A stretch of DNA of 39,540 bases from an uncultured Haliea sp. (GTDB lineage Bacteria; Pseudomonadota; Gammaproteobacteria; Pseudomonadales; Halieaceae). Positions 7,749-17,875 of the stretch are shown one piece after another. Each line of letters opens with the position of its first letter. Position 1 is the first letter of the stretch. Below the pieces are notes generated by a model, which worked only from the letters and a program-made list of their open reading frames with translations, did no database searches and was not told the origin of the DNA. The DNA is taken from NCBI GenBank assembly GCA_947258585.1, contig CAMYIZ010000056.1, positions 1 through 39,540 of the forward strand, in the 5' to 3' direction. A program made the translations under genes and the position numbers.

Positions 7749-8513
7749 ATGAATGAAAAACTAGCCACTACTCCAGGCGACCACTACAACTGGCCGATGC
7801 TGAAAATCCGTTACCTGACGGATCCGGCCAAGCTGGCCGCGGTGCTCCCCCCGGGTTTCGAGCCGGGCAGTCGCCCGGAAGTGACCCTCACCGTATACAA
7901 CGTGCCCGTTAACGGTGAGCCGGAGCAGGGCCTGTTGACCACGGTGTTGTGCAACTACAAGGGCCGGGAAGGCCAGTTTGCGCTGGGCTACGCGATCGAC
8001 AAGGAAGCGGAGATCTTCATCAGCCAGGAGAAGTTTGGCCAGCCCAAGTACCCCGCGGAGATCAAGTACTACCGCCTGGGTGAGGAGGTGGGCGCGCGCG
8101 TAACCCACCAGAATTACACTTTCCTCGAATTCTACGGCAAGGTGACCGACACGCTGGACAATGGCCCGAAGTTTGATGAGCACGAATTCTGGGTGAAGTA
8201 TTCCCGTGCGGCGTCCTACGTGAAGACCGGCTTCGATTTTCCGCCGCATGTGGTCAATGTGGTCAGCAACTACGGCACGGCGCAAAAGCTGAAAGTGGAG
8301 GGTGACCTGATCCTGCGCGACAGCCCCTGGGACCCGCTCACCGAGCGTCTGCCGCCGGTATCAAAGCCGGAAACCTGGCTGTGGACACCCGAGTTCCTGG
8401 GCCGCAGTGTGGACCTGGGTGATCCGCTGGATGCCGACGCGTTCGAGCCCTGGGCCAGCACTATCGGCAATTCCCGCTGGCGCGGCAGCCACGGCGGTCC
8501 TCTGCGGGACTAA
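7749..8513 (+). CDS. acetoacetate decarboxylase family protein
   Basis: A 254-aa member of the acetoacetate decarboxylase (ADC) superfamily. The active-site lysine region is EKFGQPKYPAEI, with Lys100 at the place of the Schiff-base lysine. The classical enzyme has two adjacent lysines (PKK), and the second is Tyr here, so reaction and pKa tuning may differ. ADC-like proteins act on beta-keto acids and also as aldolase-dehydratases; the true substrate is unknown. An AGAGGA ribosome site precedes the ATG. It ends the P450-Rieske unit and is convergent with the TetR gene. Confidence 0.85.
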   Translation: MNEKLATTPGDHYNWPMLKIRYLTDPAKLAAVLPPGFEPGSRPEVTLTVYNVPVNGEPEQGLLTTVLCNYKGREGQFALGYAIDKEAEIFISQEKFGQPKYPAEIKYYRLGEEVGARVTHQNYTFLEFYGKVTDTLDNGPKFDEHEFWVKYSRAASYVKTGFDFPPHVVNVVSNYGTAQKLKVEGDLILRDSPWDPLTERLPPVSKPETWLWTPEFLGRSVDLGDPLDADAFEPWASTIGNSRWRGSHGGPLRD

Positions 8514-8535
8514 CGCAGGCACCTGCAGGCCTGCG
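8514..8535. terminator. hairpin between convergent decarboxylase-like and tetR genes
   Basis: CGCAGGC (8514-8520), an eight-base loop, then GCCTGCG (8529-8535) form a perfect seven-pair stem just after the stop codon of the upstream gene. There is no T-run on either strand, so it may be a processing or stabilising hairpin instead of an intrinsic terminator. Confidence 0.35.
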
Positions 8536-8552
8536 GTGATGCTCCCGGAGGG

Positions 8553-9206
8553 TCAACGCAGCGCCGCAGTCTCTCCGGCAGCGAGATCCGGTTCCCGCAC
8601 GAAGCTGGCACAAAGAAAGTCCAGCAGCTCGTCGTAGCGCCGCGCCGCGTCGTAGGCCGGGTTGTGCAGGGCGTTCAGGATCACGGTGTCTATCATGCCC
8701 ACCGTCATTTCGGCGCAAAATGCGTGCGACAGGCCGGGTTTCAGTTCGCTGACGCTGGCCTCGTACAGGCGCAGGAAGTTCTCGTTCATCAGCGCCAGCA
8801 GCGTGGCGCCGCTGGCGGGACTGTTGCCGATACTGGCGATGGAATAGCGCGCGATCTCCCGCTCCAGCCCGGTGCCGCCGCAGAGGTGCGCCTTCTGCCG
8901 CGTGATGACGTGGGTCAGGCGCTCCGGCAGTGTCCGGTAATCTGCGATTGCCTGCTCAATGGAGCCCGCCACCAGCTCCAGCAGCCGGCTGACGCAGATG
9001 TCGAAGAGCAGTTCGTGCTTGGTGGCGTAGTAGTTGTAGAACGTCTTGCGGGAAATGCCGGCACCGTCGCACATGGCCTCGATGGTCATCTCCTCGATAC
9101 CCTGGTGGGCGATCAGCGCCAGGGCTTCGTCGATGATGCGCTTGCGCAGGGCCTGCTTCTTGCGCTCCCTGAGCGTGGTGCGGGGCGTGGTCGAGGTCTG
9201 GGTCAC
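8553..9206 (-). CDS. TetR/AcrR family transcriptional regulator
   Basis: A 217-aa repressor-type protein. The N-terminal helix-turn-helix is visible at ALALIAHQGIEEMTIEAMCDGAGISRKTFYNYYATKHELLF (about residues 28-68), and the C-terminal ligand-binding half is divergent, as usual. The start is a GTG at 9206; no better ATG exists in frame. It lies 63 bp downstream of recN on the same strand and converges on the P450-Rieske-decarboxylase genes, so it is the likely local regulator of that cluster, acting on the palindromes near 5400. Its ligand is unknown. Confidence 0.9.
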   Translation of the reverse strand: MTQTSTTPRTTLRERKKQALRKRIIDEALALIAHQGIEEMTIEAMCDGAGISRKTFYNYYATKHELLFDICVSRLLELVAGSIEQAIADYRTLPERLTHVITRQKAHLCGGTGLEREIARYSIASIGNSPASGATLLALMNENFLRLYEASVSELKPGLSHAFCAEMTVGMIDTVILNALHNPAYDAARRYDELLDFLCASFVREPDLAAGETAALR

Positions 9207-9269
9207 TGTCGGCCAGCAAGGTCATGAGTTGTGGCAACCTTACACCAGTACTGCCCGCCAGCGCCAATC

Positions 9270-10931
9270 TCAGGCCTGAGCGGCGTCCTCCAGCATCTCC
9301 CGGGCGTGAGCCAGGGATTGCTCGGTAATCTTGACCCCGCCGAGCATGCGCGCGACCTCGCGCGTGCGCTCGTCCCCGACCAGCGGCACCATCCGGGTCC
9401 AGGCTGCGGTCTTGTCCGACGTCTTGCTCACCTGCAGGTGCTGGTGGCCCTGGGAGGCCACCTGGGCCAGGTGGGTGACGCACAGGACCTGGGTGTCCTG
9501 CGCCAGAGAACGCAGCAGGCGGCCGACGACTTCCGCCACCGCGCCGCCTATCCCCACGTCAACCTCATCGAAGACCATGCTGGGCAGGGTGCCGCCGCTG
9601 GCGGTTACCACCTGGATGGCCAGGCTGATACGCGACAATTCACCGCCGGAGGCGATTTTTGCCAGTGGCTGGGGAGCGGCGCCCGGATTGGTGCTGATCA
9701 GGAATTCGACATCCTCCGCGCCCTGGGGGTGGGGGTCGCTGTTGTCCCGCTTCGCCAGTGCCACCTCGAACCGGCAGTCGCCCATGGCCAGGGTCTTGAG
9801 CACGGCGGTCGCCTTGCTGACCAGGGACTTGGCGGTCCTGGCCCGCTGTTTGCCCAGGGTGCCGGCATCGGTAGCGTAGCGCTGCTCCAGCTGCGCCAGT
9901 TCCTGCTGCAATTCCTCAATGCGCTGGCCACCGTGGGTCAGGCCCGCGAGTTCCTCCTGCAGGCCGGCCAGGAATTCGGGCAGCTGCTGCGGCTTGATGC
10001 GGTGCTTGCGGGCCACGTCGTGGATCTGTTCCAGCCGCTTTTCGACTTCCGCCAGACGTTCCGGATCGATCTCGACGGAGTCGATGTAGCGCTGGACCTC
10101 GCTGCGGGCCTCCTCGAACTGGATGGCTGCCGACTCCAGCAGTTCCCGGGCGTTGTCCGCCGCCTTGCTGGCGCCGGCGGCGCCGCGGATCAGCTGCAGG
10201 GCATGACGGGCGCCTCCCGCCTGCTCCTCGCACAGCTCCAGGGCCTGGTGGGCGCCCTGCAGGATCTCCTCGGCGTTGGCCAGCAGGGTCTGGTCCCGCT
10301 CCAGCTCCTCCAGCTCGCCCTCGCGCAGGTCCAGGGCCACCAGTTCCTCGACCTGGTAGGCCAGCAGCTGGGCGCGCGCACTCTGTTCGTCCCTGCTGCT
10401 GGTCAGCAGGGCCAGCTCGCGCCTTCCGCGCAGCCATTCCGAGGCGGTCTGCTCCACGCTGCGGGCCAGGGCGACGTGGCCGGCAAAGCTGTCCAGCATC
10501 TCGCGCTGCACCGGCTTGCGCAGCAGTGACTGGTGCGCATGCTGGCTGTGGATGTCGATCAGCAGCTCCCCCAGCTCTGCGCAATCCTGGACCGTCGACG
10601 CACTGCCGTTGATATAGGCGCGCGAGCGACCCTCGCTGGTGACCACCCGTCGCAGCAGGCATTCGTCGCCGTGGTGAAGGTCGCGGGAGCGCAGCCAGGC
10701 AGTGGCCTGCGGGTTGTCGCTGATATCGAAGCCGGCGGTAACTTCGGCCCGTTCACTGCCTGCGCGCACCGCTTTGGGGTCCGCCCGGTCACCCAGGCAC
10801 AGGCCCAGGGCGTCCAGCATGATGGACTTGCCGGCCCCCGTTTCCCCGGTGATCACGGTCATGCCGCCCCGGAACTCCATGTCCAGGGTGTCGACAATGG
10901 TGTACTGGCTGATACTGATGTGGGTGAGCAT
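9270..10931 (-). CDS. recN: DNA repair protein RecN
   Basis: A 553-aa SMC-like ATPase for double-strand break repair. Walker A is GETGAGKS near residue 30, the long central region (about 170-370) is heptad-rich and Glu/Gln-rich (coiled coil), the ABC signature is IASGGELSRISLAIQ, and Walker B is SMVFDEVDVGIGG near 465. Length matches E. coli RecN (553). It is divergent from hrcA. No LexA-type CTGT-N8-ACAG box was found in the 129-bp gap, only a 14-bp CTG...CAG that is too short. A TTTATG-17-TATAAC pair is a possible promoter. Confidence 0.97.
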   Translation of the reverse strand: MLTHISISQYTIVDTLDMEFRGGMTVITGETGAGKSIMLDALGLCLGDRADPKAVRAGSERAEVTAGFDISDNPQATAWLRSRDLHHGDECLLRRVVTSEGRSRAYINGSASTVQDCAELGELLIDIHSQHAHQSLLRKPVQREMLDSFAGHVALARSVEQTASEWLRGRRELALLTSSRDEQSARAQLLAYQVEELVALDLREGELEELERDQTLLANAEEILQGAHQALELCEEQAGGARHALQLIRGAAGASKAADNARELLESAAIQFEEARSEVQRYIDSVEIDPERLAEVEKRLEQIHDVARKHRIKPQQLPEFLAGLQEELAGLTHGGQRIEELQQELAQLEQRYATDAGTLGKQRARTAKSLVSKATAVLKTLAMGDCRFEVALAKRDNSDPHPQGAEDVEFLISTNPGAAPQPLAKIASGGELSRISLAIQVVTASGGTLPSMVFDEVDVGIGGAVAEVVGRLLRSLAQDTQVLCVTHLAQVASQGHQHLQVSKTSDKTAAWTRMVPLVGDERTREVARMLGGVKITEQSLAHAREMLEDAAQA

Positions 10932-11004
10932 AGAAAACCGCTGCAGGATTTGCGCTGTTATACCGCAGATCCGCTACGGCATAAACATCAGGAGTGGCCG
11001 CGCT

Positions 11005-11032
11005 TTGTATTCCGCTGCCCCTGTGTTACAAC
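11005..11032 (+). promoter_or_regulatory. putative sigma-70 promoter of hrcA
   Basis: TTGTAT (11005-11010) and TACAAC (11027-11032) are separated by 16 bp, with a TG two bases before the -10, and lie about 30 bp before the hrcA start. No CIRCE inverted repeat (TTAGCACTC-N9-GAGTGCTAA) overlaps it. Confidence 0.45.
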
Positions 11033-11060
11033 CGGGGCACGCAACAGCAGAGGGGAAGGT

Positions 11061-12095
11061 ATGAGCTCGGCGGATTTGTCGGAACGCGCACGGATTATCC
11101 TCAAGGCCCTGGTGGAGCGCCATATCCGCGATGGCCAGCCGGTGGGGTCGCGCACCCTGCTGGAGGAAGCCGGCCTGCCGGTCAGCGCTGCCACCATCCG
11201 CAATGTGATGTCGGATCTGGAGGAGCGCGGGCTGCTGCACTCACCGCACACCTCGGCCGGGCGGGTGCCTACCGCCCAGGGCTACCGCCTGTTCGTCGAT
11301 CGTCTGCTGCAGGTGCAGCCCATTGATGAGCGCGCGGTTATTGCCCTGCGGGAGCAACTCAATCCCGACAAATCCGCGACGGAGCTGGTGCAGACGGCCT
11401 CTTCCCTGCTGTCCGCGATCACCGCCCAGGCGGGGCTGGTGACCGTGCCGCGGCCGGATACCCACCAGTTGCGCCAGGTGGAATTCCTGCCGCTGTCCGG
11501 GGACCGGGTGCTGGTGATCCTGGTGGTCAATGAGCGTGAAGTGCAGAACCGCATCATCCATACCCAGCGACCCTTCACCGAGTCCGAGCTGCGGGAAGCC
11601 GCGGCCCTGGTCAACCAGCGCTTCGCCGGGCAGCCGCTGAGCCGGGTCCAGGGCCAGATCCTGAGGGAGATGGAGGAGGCGCGCAGCCGCATCGACAGTT
11701 ACCTGCAGGCGGCCCTGGATCTCGCCAGCAAGGCGCTGGACCAGGAGGATAGCGAGGATGAGTACCTGGTGGCCGGGGAGTCGCGGCTGTTGGGTAATGT
11801 CAGCCCCGAGGATCTGGGGCGATTGCGGGAGCTGTTTGACGCCTTCGAGCGGAAAAAAGATCTCCTGCACCTGCTGGAGCGCTGCTCCAAGGCCAATGGC
11901 GTGCAGATCTTCATCGGTGAAGAGGCCGGCTTCGAGGTCTTTGGCGATTACAGCGTCATTACCGCTCCTTACACTGCCGGCGCCCGTACCCTGGGTGTGC
12001 TGGGGGTGATCGGACCGACCCGCATGGCCTACGAGCGGGTGATTCCGGTGGTGGATATCACCGCCCGGATGCTGAGTTCCGCCCTGTCCCAGTGA
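11061..12095 (+). CDS. hrcA: heat-inducible transcription repressor HrcA
   Basis: A 344-aa repressor that binds CIRCE operators of chaperone genes and is kept active by GroEL. Seen: N-terminal winged helix (ERARIILKALVERHI, PVGSRTLLEEAGLPVSAATIRNVMSDLEERGLL, HTSAGRVPTAQGYRLFVD), central GAF-like domain, and C-terminal GVIGPTRMAYERVI motif. I start at ATG 11061 after a strong AGGGGAAGG site; longer in-frame upstream sequence overlaps recN on the other strand. It is the first gene of the hrcA-grpE-dnaK-dnaJ chaperone cluster. Because no CIRCE appears within the cluster, its targets (for example groESL) are probably elsewhere. Confidence 0.96.
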   Translation: MSSADLSERARIILKALVERHIRDGQPVGSRTLLEEAGLPVSAATIRNVMSDLEERGLLHSPHTSAGRVPTAQGYRLFVDRLLQVQPIDERAVIALREQLNPDKSATELVQTASSLLSAITAQAGLVTVPRPDTHQLRQVEFLPLSGDRVLVILVVNEREVQNRIIHTQRPFTESELREAAALVNQRFAGQPLSRVQGQILREMEEARSRIDSYLQAALDLASKALDQEDSEDEYLVAGESRLLGNVSPEDLGRLRELFDAFERKKDLLHLLERCSKANGVQIFIGEEAGFEVFGDYSVITAPYTAGARTLGVLGVIGPTRMAYERVIPVVDITARMLSSALSQ

Positions 12096-12136
12096 CCCTC
12101 CCCTGCGCCGTGGCGCCCCGGGATACCCTCCCGGCC

Positions 12137-12164
12137 CTTGAAATGCCAGCCAGCGTCCCAATAT
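12137..12164 (+). promoter_or_regulatory. sigma-32-type heat-shock promoter before grpE
   Basis: CTTGAAA (12137-12143), 13 bp, then CCCAATAT (12157-12164). This fits the heat-shock sigma factor (RpoH) pattern CTTGAAA-N13/14-CCCCATNT and sits about 80 bp before grpE. The same pattern recurs before dnaK. Confidence 0.75.
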
Positions 12165-12242
12165 CTTCCGCTAGCAGCTGATGGGCGGCCCCCGTGGTCC
12201 TGCCTGTCACTCAATCGGAACCGCCATTGATGGAGCAGAGAC

Positions 12243-12833
12243 GTGGCTGAGAGCGAGCAGAAAAAATCCGCAACAGAAGAGGCCCTGGCGGCTGAGCAGT
12301 CCGCCGCGGGTGCCGGGACAGGGAGTTCCGACGCCGCCCAGGGAGACGGTGAATCTACCCCGGAGGAGTTGATGGCGAAGCTGGAGGAGGACCTCAATGC
12401 CGCCCGGGATGCGGCCCTGCGGGCCCATGCCGACGCCCAGAACATCAAGCGTCGCGCCGAGCAGGACGTGGAGAAGGCGCGCAAGTTCGCCCTGGAATCC
12501 TTCAGCAGGGAGTTGCTGCCGGTCGTCGATAACCTGGAGCGAACCCTGGCGGTCACGGCGGGACACGACGAGTCAGTGAAACCGATCATCGAGGGAGTCG
12601 AGCTGACCCTGAAGAGCTTCACCGATGCCCTGCGCAAGTTCAATATCGAGCCAGTGGACCCGGAGGGCGAGCCCTTTGACCCCCAATTGCACCAGGCCAT
12701 GAGCATGGTGGAAAACGCCGATGTCGAGCCCAATACCGTGATCGCGGTGATGCAAAAGGGCTACACACTGAATTCCCGGCTGGTGCGCCCGGCCATGGTC
12801 ATGGTCAGCAAGGCACCGGCAGCGCAAGAGTAA
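12243..12833 (+). CDS. grpE: nucleotide exchange factor GrpE
   Basis: A 196-aa co-chaperone that releases ADP from DnaK. An acidic, low-complexity N-terminus leads into the long dimerisation helix ([38 protein letters not shown]), then the family motif [21 protein letters not shown] and the beta domain ending in [30 protein letters not shown]. The start is GTG 12243, seven bases after GGAG. It is about 100 bp upstream of dnaK and has its own sigma-32-like promoter. Confidence 0.97.
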   Translation: MAESEQKKSATEEALAAEQSAAGAGTGSSDAAQGDGESTPEELMAKLEEDLNAARDAALRAHADAQNIKRRAEQDVEKARKFALESFSRELLPVVDNLERTLAVTAGHDESVKPIIEGVELTLKSFTDALRKFNIEPVDPEGEPFDPQLHQAMSMVENADVEPNTVIAVMQKGYTLNSRLVRPAMVMVSKAPAAQE

Positions 12834-12846
12834 GCTCGCGGTGGCC

Positions 12847-12874
12847 CTTGAATTTTTCCGCTCAGGGCCAATAT
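12847..12874 (+). promoter_or_regulatory. sigma-32-type heat-shock promoter before dnaK
   Basis: CTTGAAT (12847-12853), 13 bp, then GCCAATAT (12867-12874), in the 98-bp gap between grpE and dnaK. The two promoters have the same spacing and nearly the same -10, supporting RpoH control of both genes. Confidence 0.7.
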
Positions 12875-12931
12875 AGAGAACAACTGACACAATCAGGCCG
12901 GCAGCGCCGGCCCGTATGAGGAGACGCACAC

Positions 12932-14863
12932 ATGGGCAAGATTATCGGTATCGACCTGGGTACCACCAATTCCTGCGTAGCCGTGCTGGAAGGCGGCAAG
13001 GCGCGGGTGATCGAGAACTCTGAAGGCGACCGCACCACGCCCTCCATCGTTGCCTACACGGAGGATGGCGAGATCCTGGTGGGCCAGAGCGCCAAGCGCC
13101 AGTCGGTCACCAACCCCAACAACACCCTGTATGCCGTCAAGCGCCTGATCGGGCGCAAGTTCAAGGACGACGTGGTGCAGAAGGACATCAAGATGGTCCC
13201 CTACAAGATCATCGAAGCCGACAACGGCGATGCCTGGGTACAGGCCAAGACCGAGAAAATGGCACCGCCGCAGGTGTCGGCCGAAGTACTGCGGAAAATG
13301 AAGCGCACCGCCGAGGAATACCTGGGCGAGTCGGTCACCGAGGCGGTGATCACCGTGCCGGCCTACTTCAATGATTCCCAGCGCCAGGCGACCAAGGATG
13401 CCGGCCGTATCGCCGGCCTGGACGTCAAGCGCATCATCAACGAGCCCACCGCGGCGGCGCTGGCCTATGGCATGGACAAGGCCAAGGGCGACCGCACCAT
13501 TGCGGTGTACGACCTGGGCGGCGGTACGTTTGACATCTCCATCATCGAAATTGCCGAGGTGGATGGCGAGCACCAGTTCGAAGTGCTCTCCACCAACGGT
13601 GACACTTTCCTCGGTGGCGAGGACTTCGACATGCGCCTGATCGAGTATCTGGCGGCGGAGTTCAAAAAGGAGAGCGGTATCGACCTGCACAGCGATCCGC
13701 TGGCCCTGCAGCGCCTGAAGGAAGCGGCGGAAAAGGCCAAGATCGAGCTGTCCTCCAGCCAGCAGACCGAGGTCAACCTGCCCTACATCACGGCCGACGC
13801 GACCGGTCCCAAGCACCTGGTGGTGAAGCTGTCCCGCTCCAAGCTGGAATCCCTGGTAGAGGAGCTGGTCAAGCGCTCCATGGGACCGGTGAAAGTGGCG
13901 CTGCAGGACGCCGGCCTCAGCCCCAGCGAGATCAACGATGTGATCCTGGTGGGTGGCCAGACGCGCATGCCGATGGTGCAGAAGGCGGTGGCGGACTTCT
14001 TCGGCAAGGAACCGCGCAAGGACGTCAACCCGGATGAAGCCGTGGCCATGGGCGCGGCGATCCAGGGCGCGGTACTCTCCGGCGACGTCAAGGACGTGCT
14101 GCTGCTCGACGTGACCCCGCTGACCCTGGGTATTGAAACCATGGGCGGCGTCGCCACGCCGCTGATCGAGAAGAACACCACCATCCCGACCAAGAAGTCG
14201 CAGGTGTTCTCGACGGCTGACGACAACCAGACCGCTGTTACCATCCACGTGGTGCAGGGCGAGCGCAAGCAGGCGGCACAGAACAAGTCCCTGGGGCGTT
14301 TTGACCTGGCGGATATACCGCCGGCACCGCGCGGCATGCCGCAGATCGAAGTCACCTTCGACCTCGACGCCAACGGTATCCTCAACGTCTCCGCCAAGGA
14401 CAAGGCGACCGGCAAGGAGCAGTCTATCCGCATCACCGCGTCCGGTGGCCTGAGCGAGGAGGAAATCGAGAAAATGGTTTCCGATGCCGAGGCCAACGCC
14501 GACGCCGATGCGAAGTTCGAGGAGTTGGTCGGTGCCCGCAACGCCTGTGACGGCCTGGTGCATGCGGCACGCAAGACCCTGGAGGAGGCGGGCGACAACG
14601 CCACCGCGGACGAGAAGGCGGCCATTGAGGCGGCCATCACCGAGGCGGAAGAAGCATTGAAAGCCAACGACAAGGACGCCATTGACGCCGCGGCCACCAA
14701 GCTGACCGAAGCCACCGGTCCGGTGGCACAGAAAATGTACCAGGCCCAGGCCGAAGCCGGCGCGGGTGCCGCGGAGGAAGCCGGCGCTGGCGGCGAGCAG
14801 GCAAAAGGTGGTGACGATGTGGTCGATGCCGAGTTCGAGGAAGTGAACGACGACAAGAAGTAA
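12932..14863 (+). CDS. dnaK: molecular chaperone DnaK (Hsp70)
   Basis: A 643-aa Hsp70. Visible: N-terminal [13 protein letters not shown], phosphate-2 motif [12 protein letters not shown], adenosine motif [14 protein letters not shown], linker [14 protein letters not shown], the substrate-binding domain, and the C-terminal EEVNDDKK-type tail (ends [12 protein letters not shown]). Length equals the proteobacterial norm. A GAGGAG site precedes the ATG. It works with DnaJ and GrpE in protein folding and heat-shock control. The large open frame on the opposite strand (12893-14563) is a codon-bias shadow. Confidence 0.99.
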   Translation: MGKIIGIDLGTTNSCVAVLEGGKARVIENSEGDRTTPSIVAYTEDGEILVGQSAKRQSVTNPNNTLYAVKRLIGRKFKDDVVQKDIKMVPYKIIEADNGDAWVQAKTEKMAPPQVSAEVLRKMKRTAEEYLGESVTEAVITVPAYFNDSQRQATKDAGRIAGLDVKRIINEPTAAALAYGMDKAKGDRTIAVYDLGGGTFDISIIEIAEVDGEHQFEVLSTNGDTFLGGEDFDMRLIEYLAAEFKKESGIDLHSDPLALQRLKEAAEKAKIELSSSQQTEVNLPYITADATGPKHLVVKLSRSKLESLVEELVKRSMGPVKVALQDAGLSPSEINDVILVGGQTRMPMVQKAVADFFGKEPRKDVNPDEAVAMGAAIQGAVLSGDVKDVLLLDVTPLTLGIETMGGVATPLIEKNTTIPTKKSQVFSTADDNQTAVTIHVVQGERKQAAQNKSLGRFDLADIPPAPRGMPQIEVTFDLDANGILNVSAKDKATGKEQSIRITASGGLSEEEIEKMVSDAEANADADAKFEELVGARNACDGLVHAARKTLEEAGDNATADEKAAIEAAITEAEEALKANDKDAIDAAATKLTEATGPVAQKMYQAQAEAGAGAAEEAGAGGEQAKGGDDVVDAEFEEVNDDKK

Positions 14864-14884
14864 GCGATAACGCTTCTGTCACAC

Positions 14885-14942
14885 GGGGCGGAGTGCCGCC
14901 CCGGATGCCAATCTTGACCACGCGGGACATGAGAGCCCGCGT
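14885..14942 (+). promoter_or_regulatory. two stem-loops in the dnaK-dnaJ gap
   Basis: The first hairpin is GGGGCGG-agtg-CCGCCCC (14885-14902), seven pairs with a four-base loop. The second is ACGCGGG-nine bases-CCCGCGT (14920-14942). Neither is followed by a T-run, so full termination is not expected. They probably protect the dnaK mRNA or reduce read-through into dnaJ. Confidence 0.5.
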
Positions 14943-14980
14943 CGTCATTTGCGAGGGTGCGGTTTAACGCCAGGCTGTTT

Positions 14981-16908
<1,928 letters not shown>

Positions 16909-16934
16909 CGGTCCGCGAACAGAGGAATACCCCC

Positions 16935-17789
16935 GTGAGCGAACACATAGTCAACATTGATGAAAGCAACGCCGCGGCGCTGCTGATCGAGGAGTCCCAC
17001 CAACGCCCCGTGGTGGTGGATTTCTGGGCCGACTGGTGCGGCCCCTGCAAAACCCTGATGCCGCTGCTGGAAAAGCTGGCCAATGAACATGCCGGTGCGT
17101 TTCTGCTGGCCAAGGTCAACGCCGACGAGCAACCCATGATCACCCAGCAGTTCGGCGTGCGCAGCCTGCCTACCGTGATGGTGATGCAGGGTGGCCAGCC
17201 CGTGGACGGCTTTGTCGGCGCCCAGTCAGAACAGCAGCTGCGGGAACTGCTGGAAAAGTACCTGCCCAAACCCTGGGACGCCCTGCTTGAACAGGGCCAG
17301 GCGCTGATGGCGCAGGGCGAGTTCAGCGCGGCCCTGGCGCCTCTGCGGCAGGCGTTCGAGGATTCCCGTCAGCGCCACGATATCACCCTGGCCTATGCCC
17401 ATGCCCTGGTGGAGTGCAATCGGCTGGATGACGCCGACGGCGTCCTCGCCACGGTAAAAATGGCAGACCAGGACCCGACCTGGGAGCAGCTGGTAGCGCA
17501 GGTCAAATTGAAGCGCGAGGCGGCGGTGACGCCGGAGATGGCGGCACTGGAGCAGCAACTCGAGCAGGAGCCCGAAAACCACGATGTGCGCCACCAGCTG
17601 GCAATCCAGTACACCGACGCCGGTTACTATCGCGAGGCGCTGGAGCACCTGATTACCATCCTGCGGCAGGACCTCAATCATGCCGACGGGGCCAGCAAGA
17701 AGACCCTGCTCGACACCATCGCCAGCCTCGGCAAGGGCGATCCCCTGGCCGTGGAGTACCAGCGCAAGCTATACAGCCTGTTGTACTGA
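16935..17789 (+). CDS. cnoX: thioredoxin-TPR chaperedoxin CnoX (YbbN)
   Basis: A 284-aa fusion of an N-terminal thioredoxin fold (about 1-110) and C-terminal TPR-like helices (about 115-284). The redox motif is WCGPC (in VDFWADWCGPCKTLMP), a full thioredoxin active site. E. coli CnoX has a non-reducing SxxC site, so this version could be a true thiol-disulfide enzyme as well as a holdase. The start is GTG 16935, eight bases after AGAGGA. It is 26 bp downstream of dapB and fits the chaperone setting of hrcA-dnaJ. Confidence 0.93.
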   Translation: MSEHIVNIDESNAAALLIEESHQRPVVVDFWADWCGPCKTLMPLLEKLANEHAGAFLLAKVNADEQPMITQQFGVRSLPTVMVMQGGQPVDGFVGAQSEQQLRELLEKYLPKPWDALLEQGQALMAQGEFSAALAPLRQAFEDSRQRHDITLAYAHALVECNRLDDADGVLATVKMADQDPTWEQLVAQVKLKREAAVTPEMAALEQQLEQEPENHDVRHQLAIQYTDAGYYREALEHLITILRQDLNHADGASKKTLLDTIASLGKGDPLAVEYQRKLYSLLY

Positions 17790-17875
17790 CCTGGGGGGGT
17801 TCTTGTTTTGCGCCGCCGGAATCGTTAAGGTACATGCCCTGGCGATGAAAAACATACCCAAAGGTCAAAACCGGC

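Noticed and set aside
10932-11060. CIRCE element or LexA box between recN and hrcA
   Set aside because: No TTAGCACTC-N9-GAGTGCTAA or CTGT-N8-ACAG is present; the nearest CTG...CAG is two bases too short.
12893-14563. A 556-codon open frame opposite dnaK
   Set aside because: It mirrors dnaK codon bias; similar antisense frames over Hsp70 genes are a well-known artefact, and it has no ribosome site.
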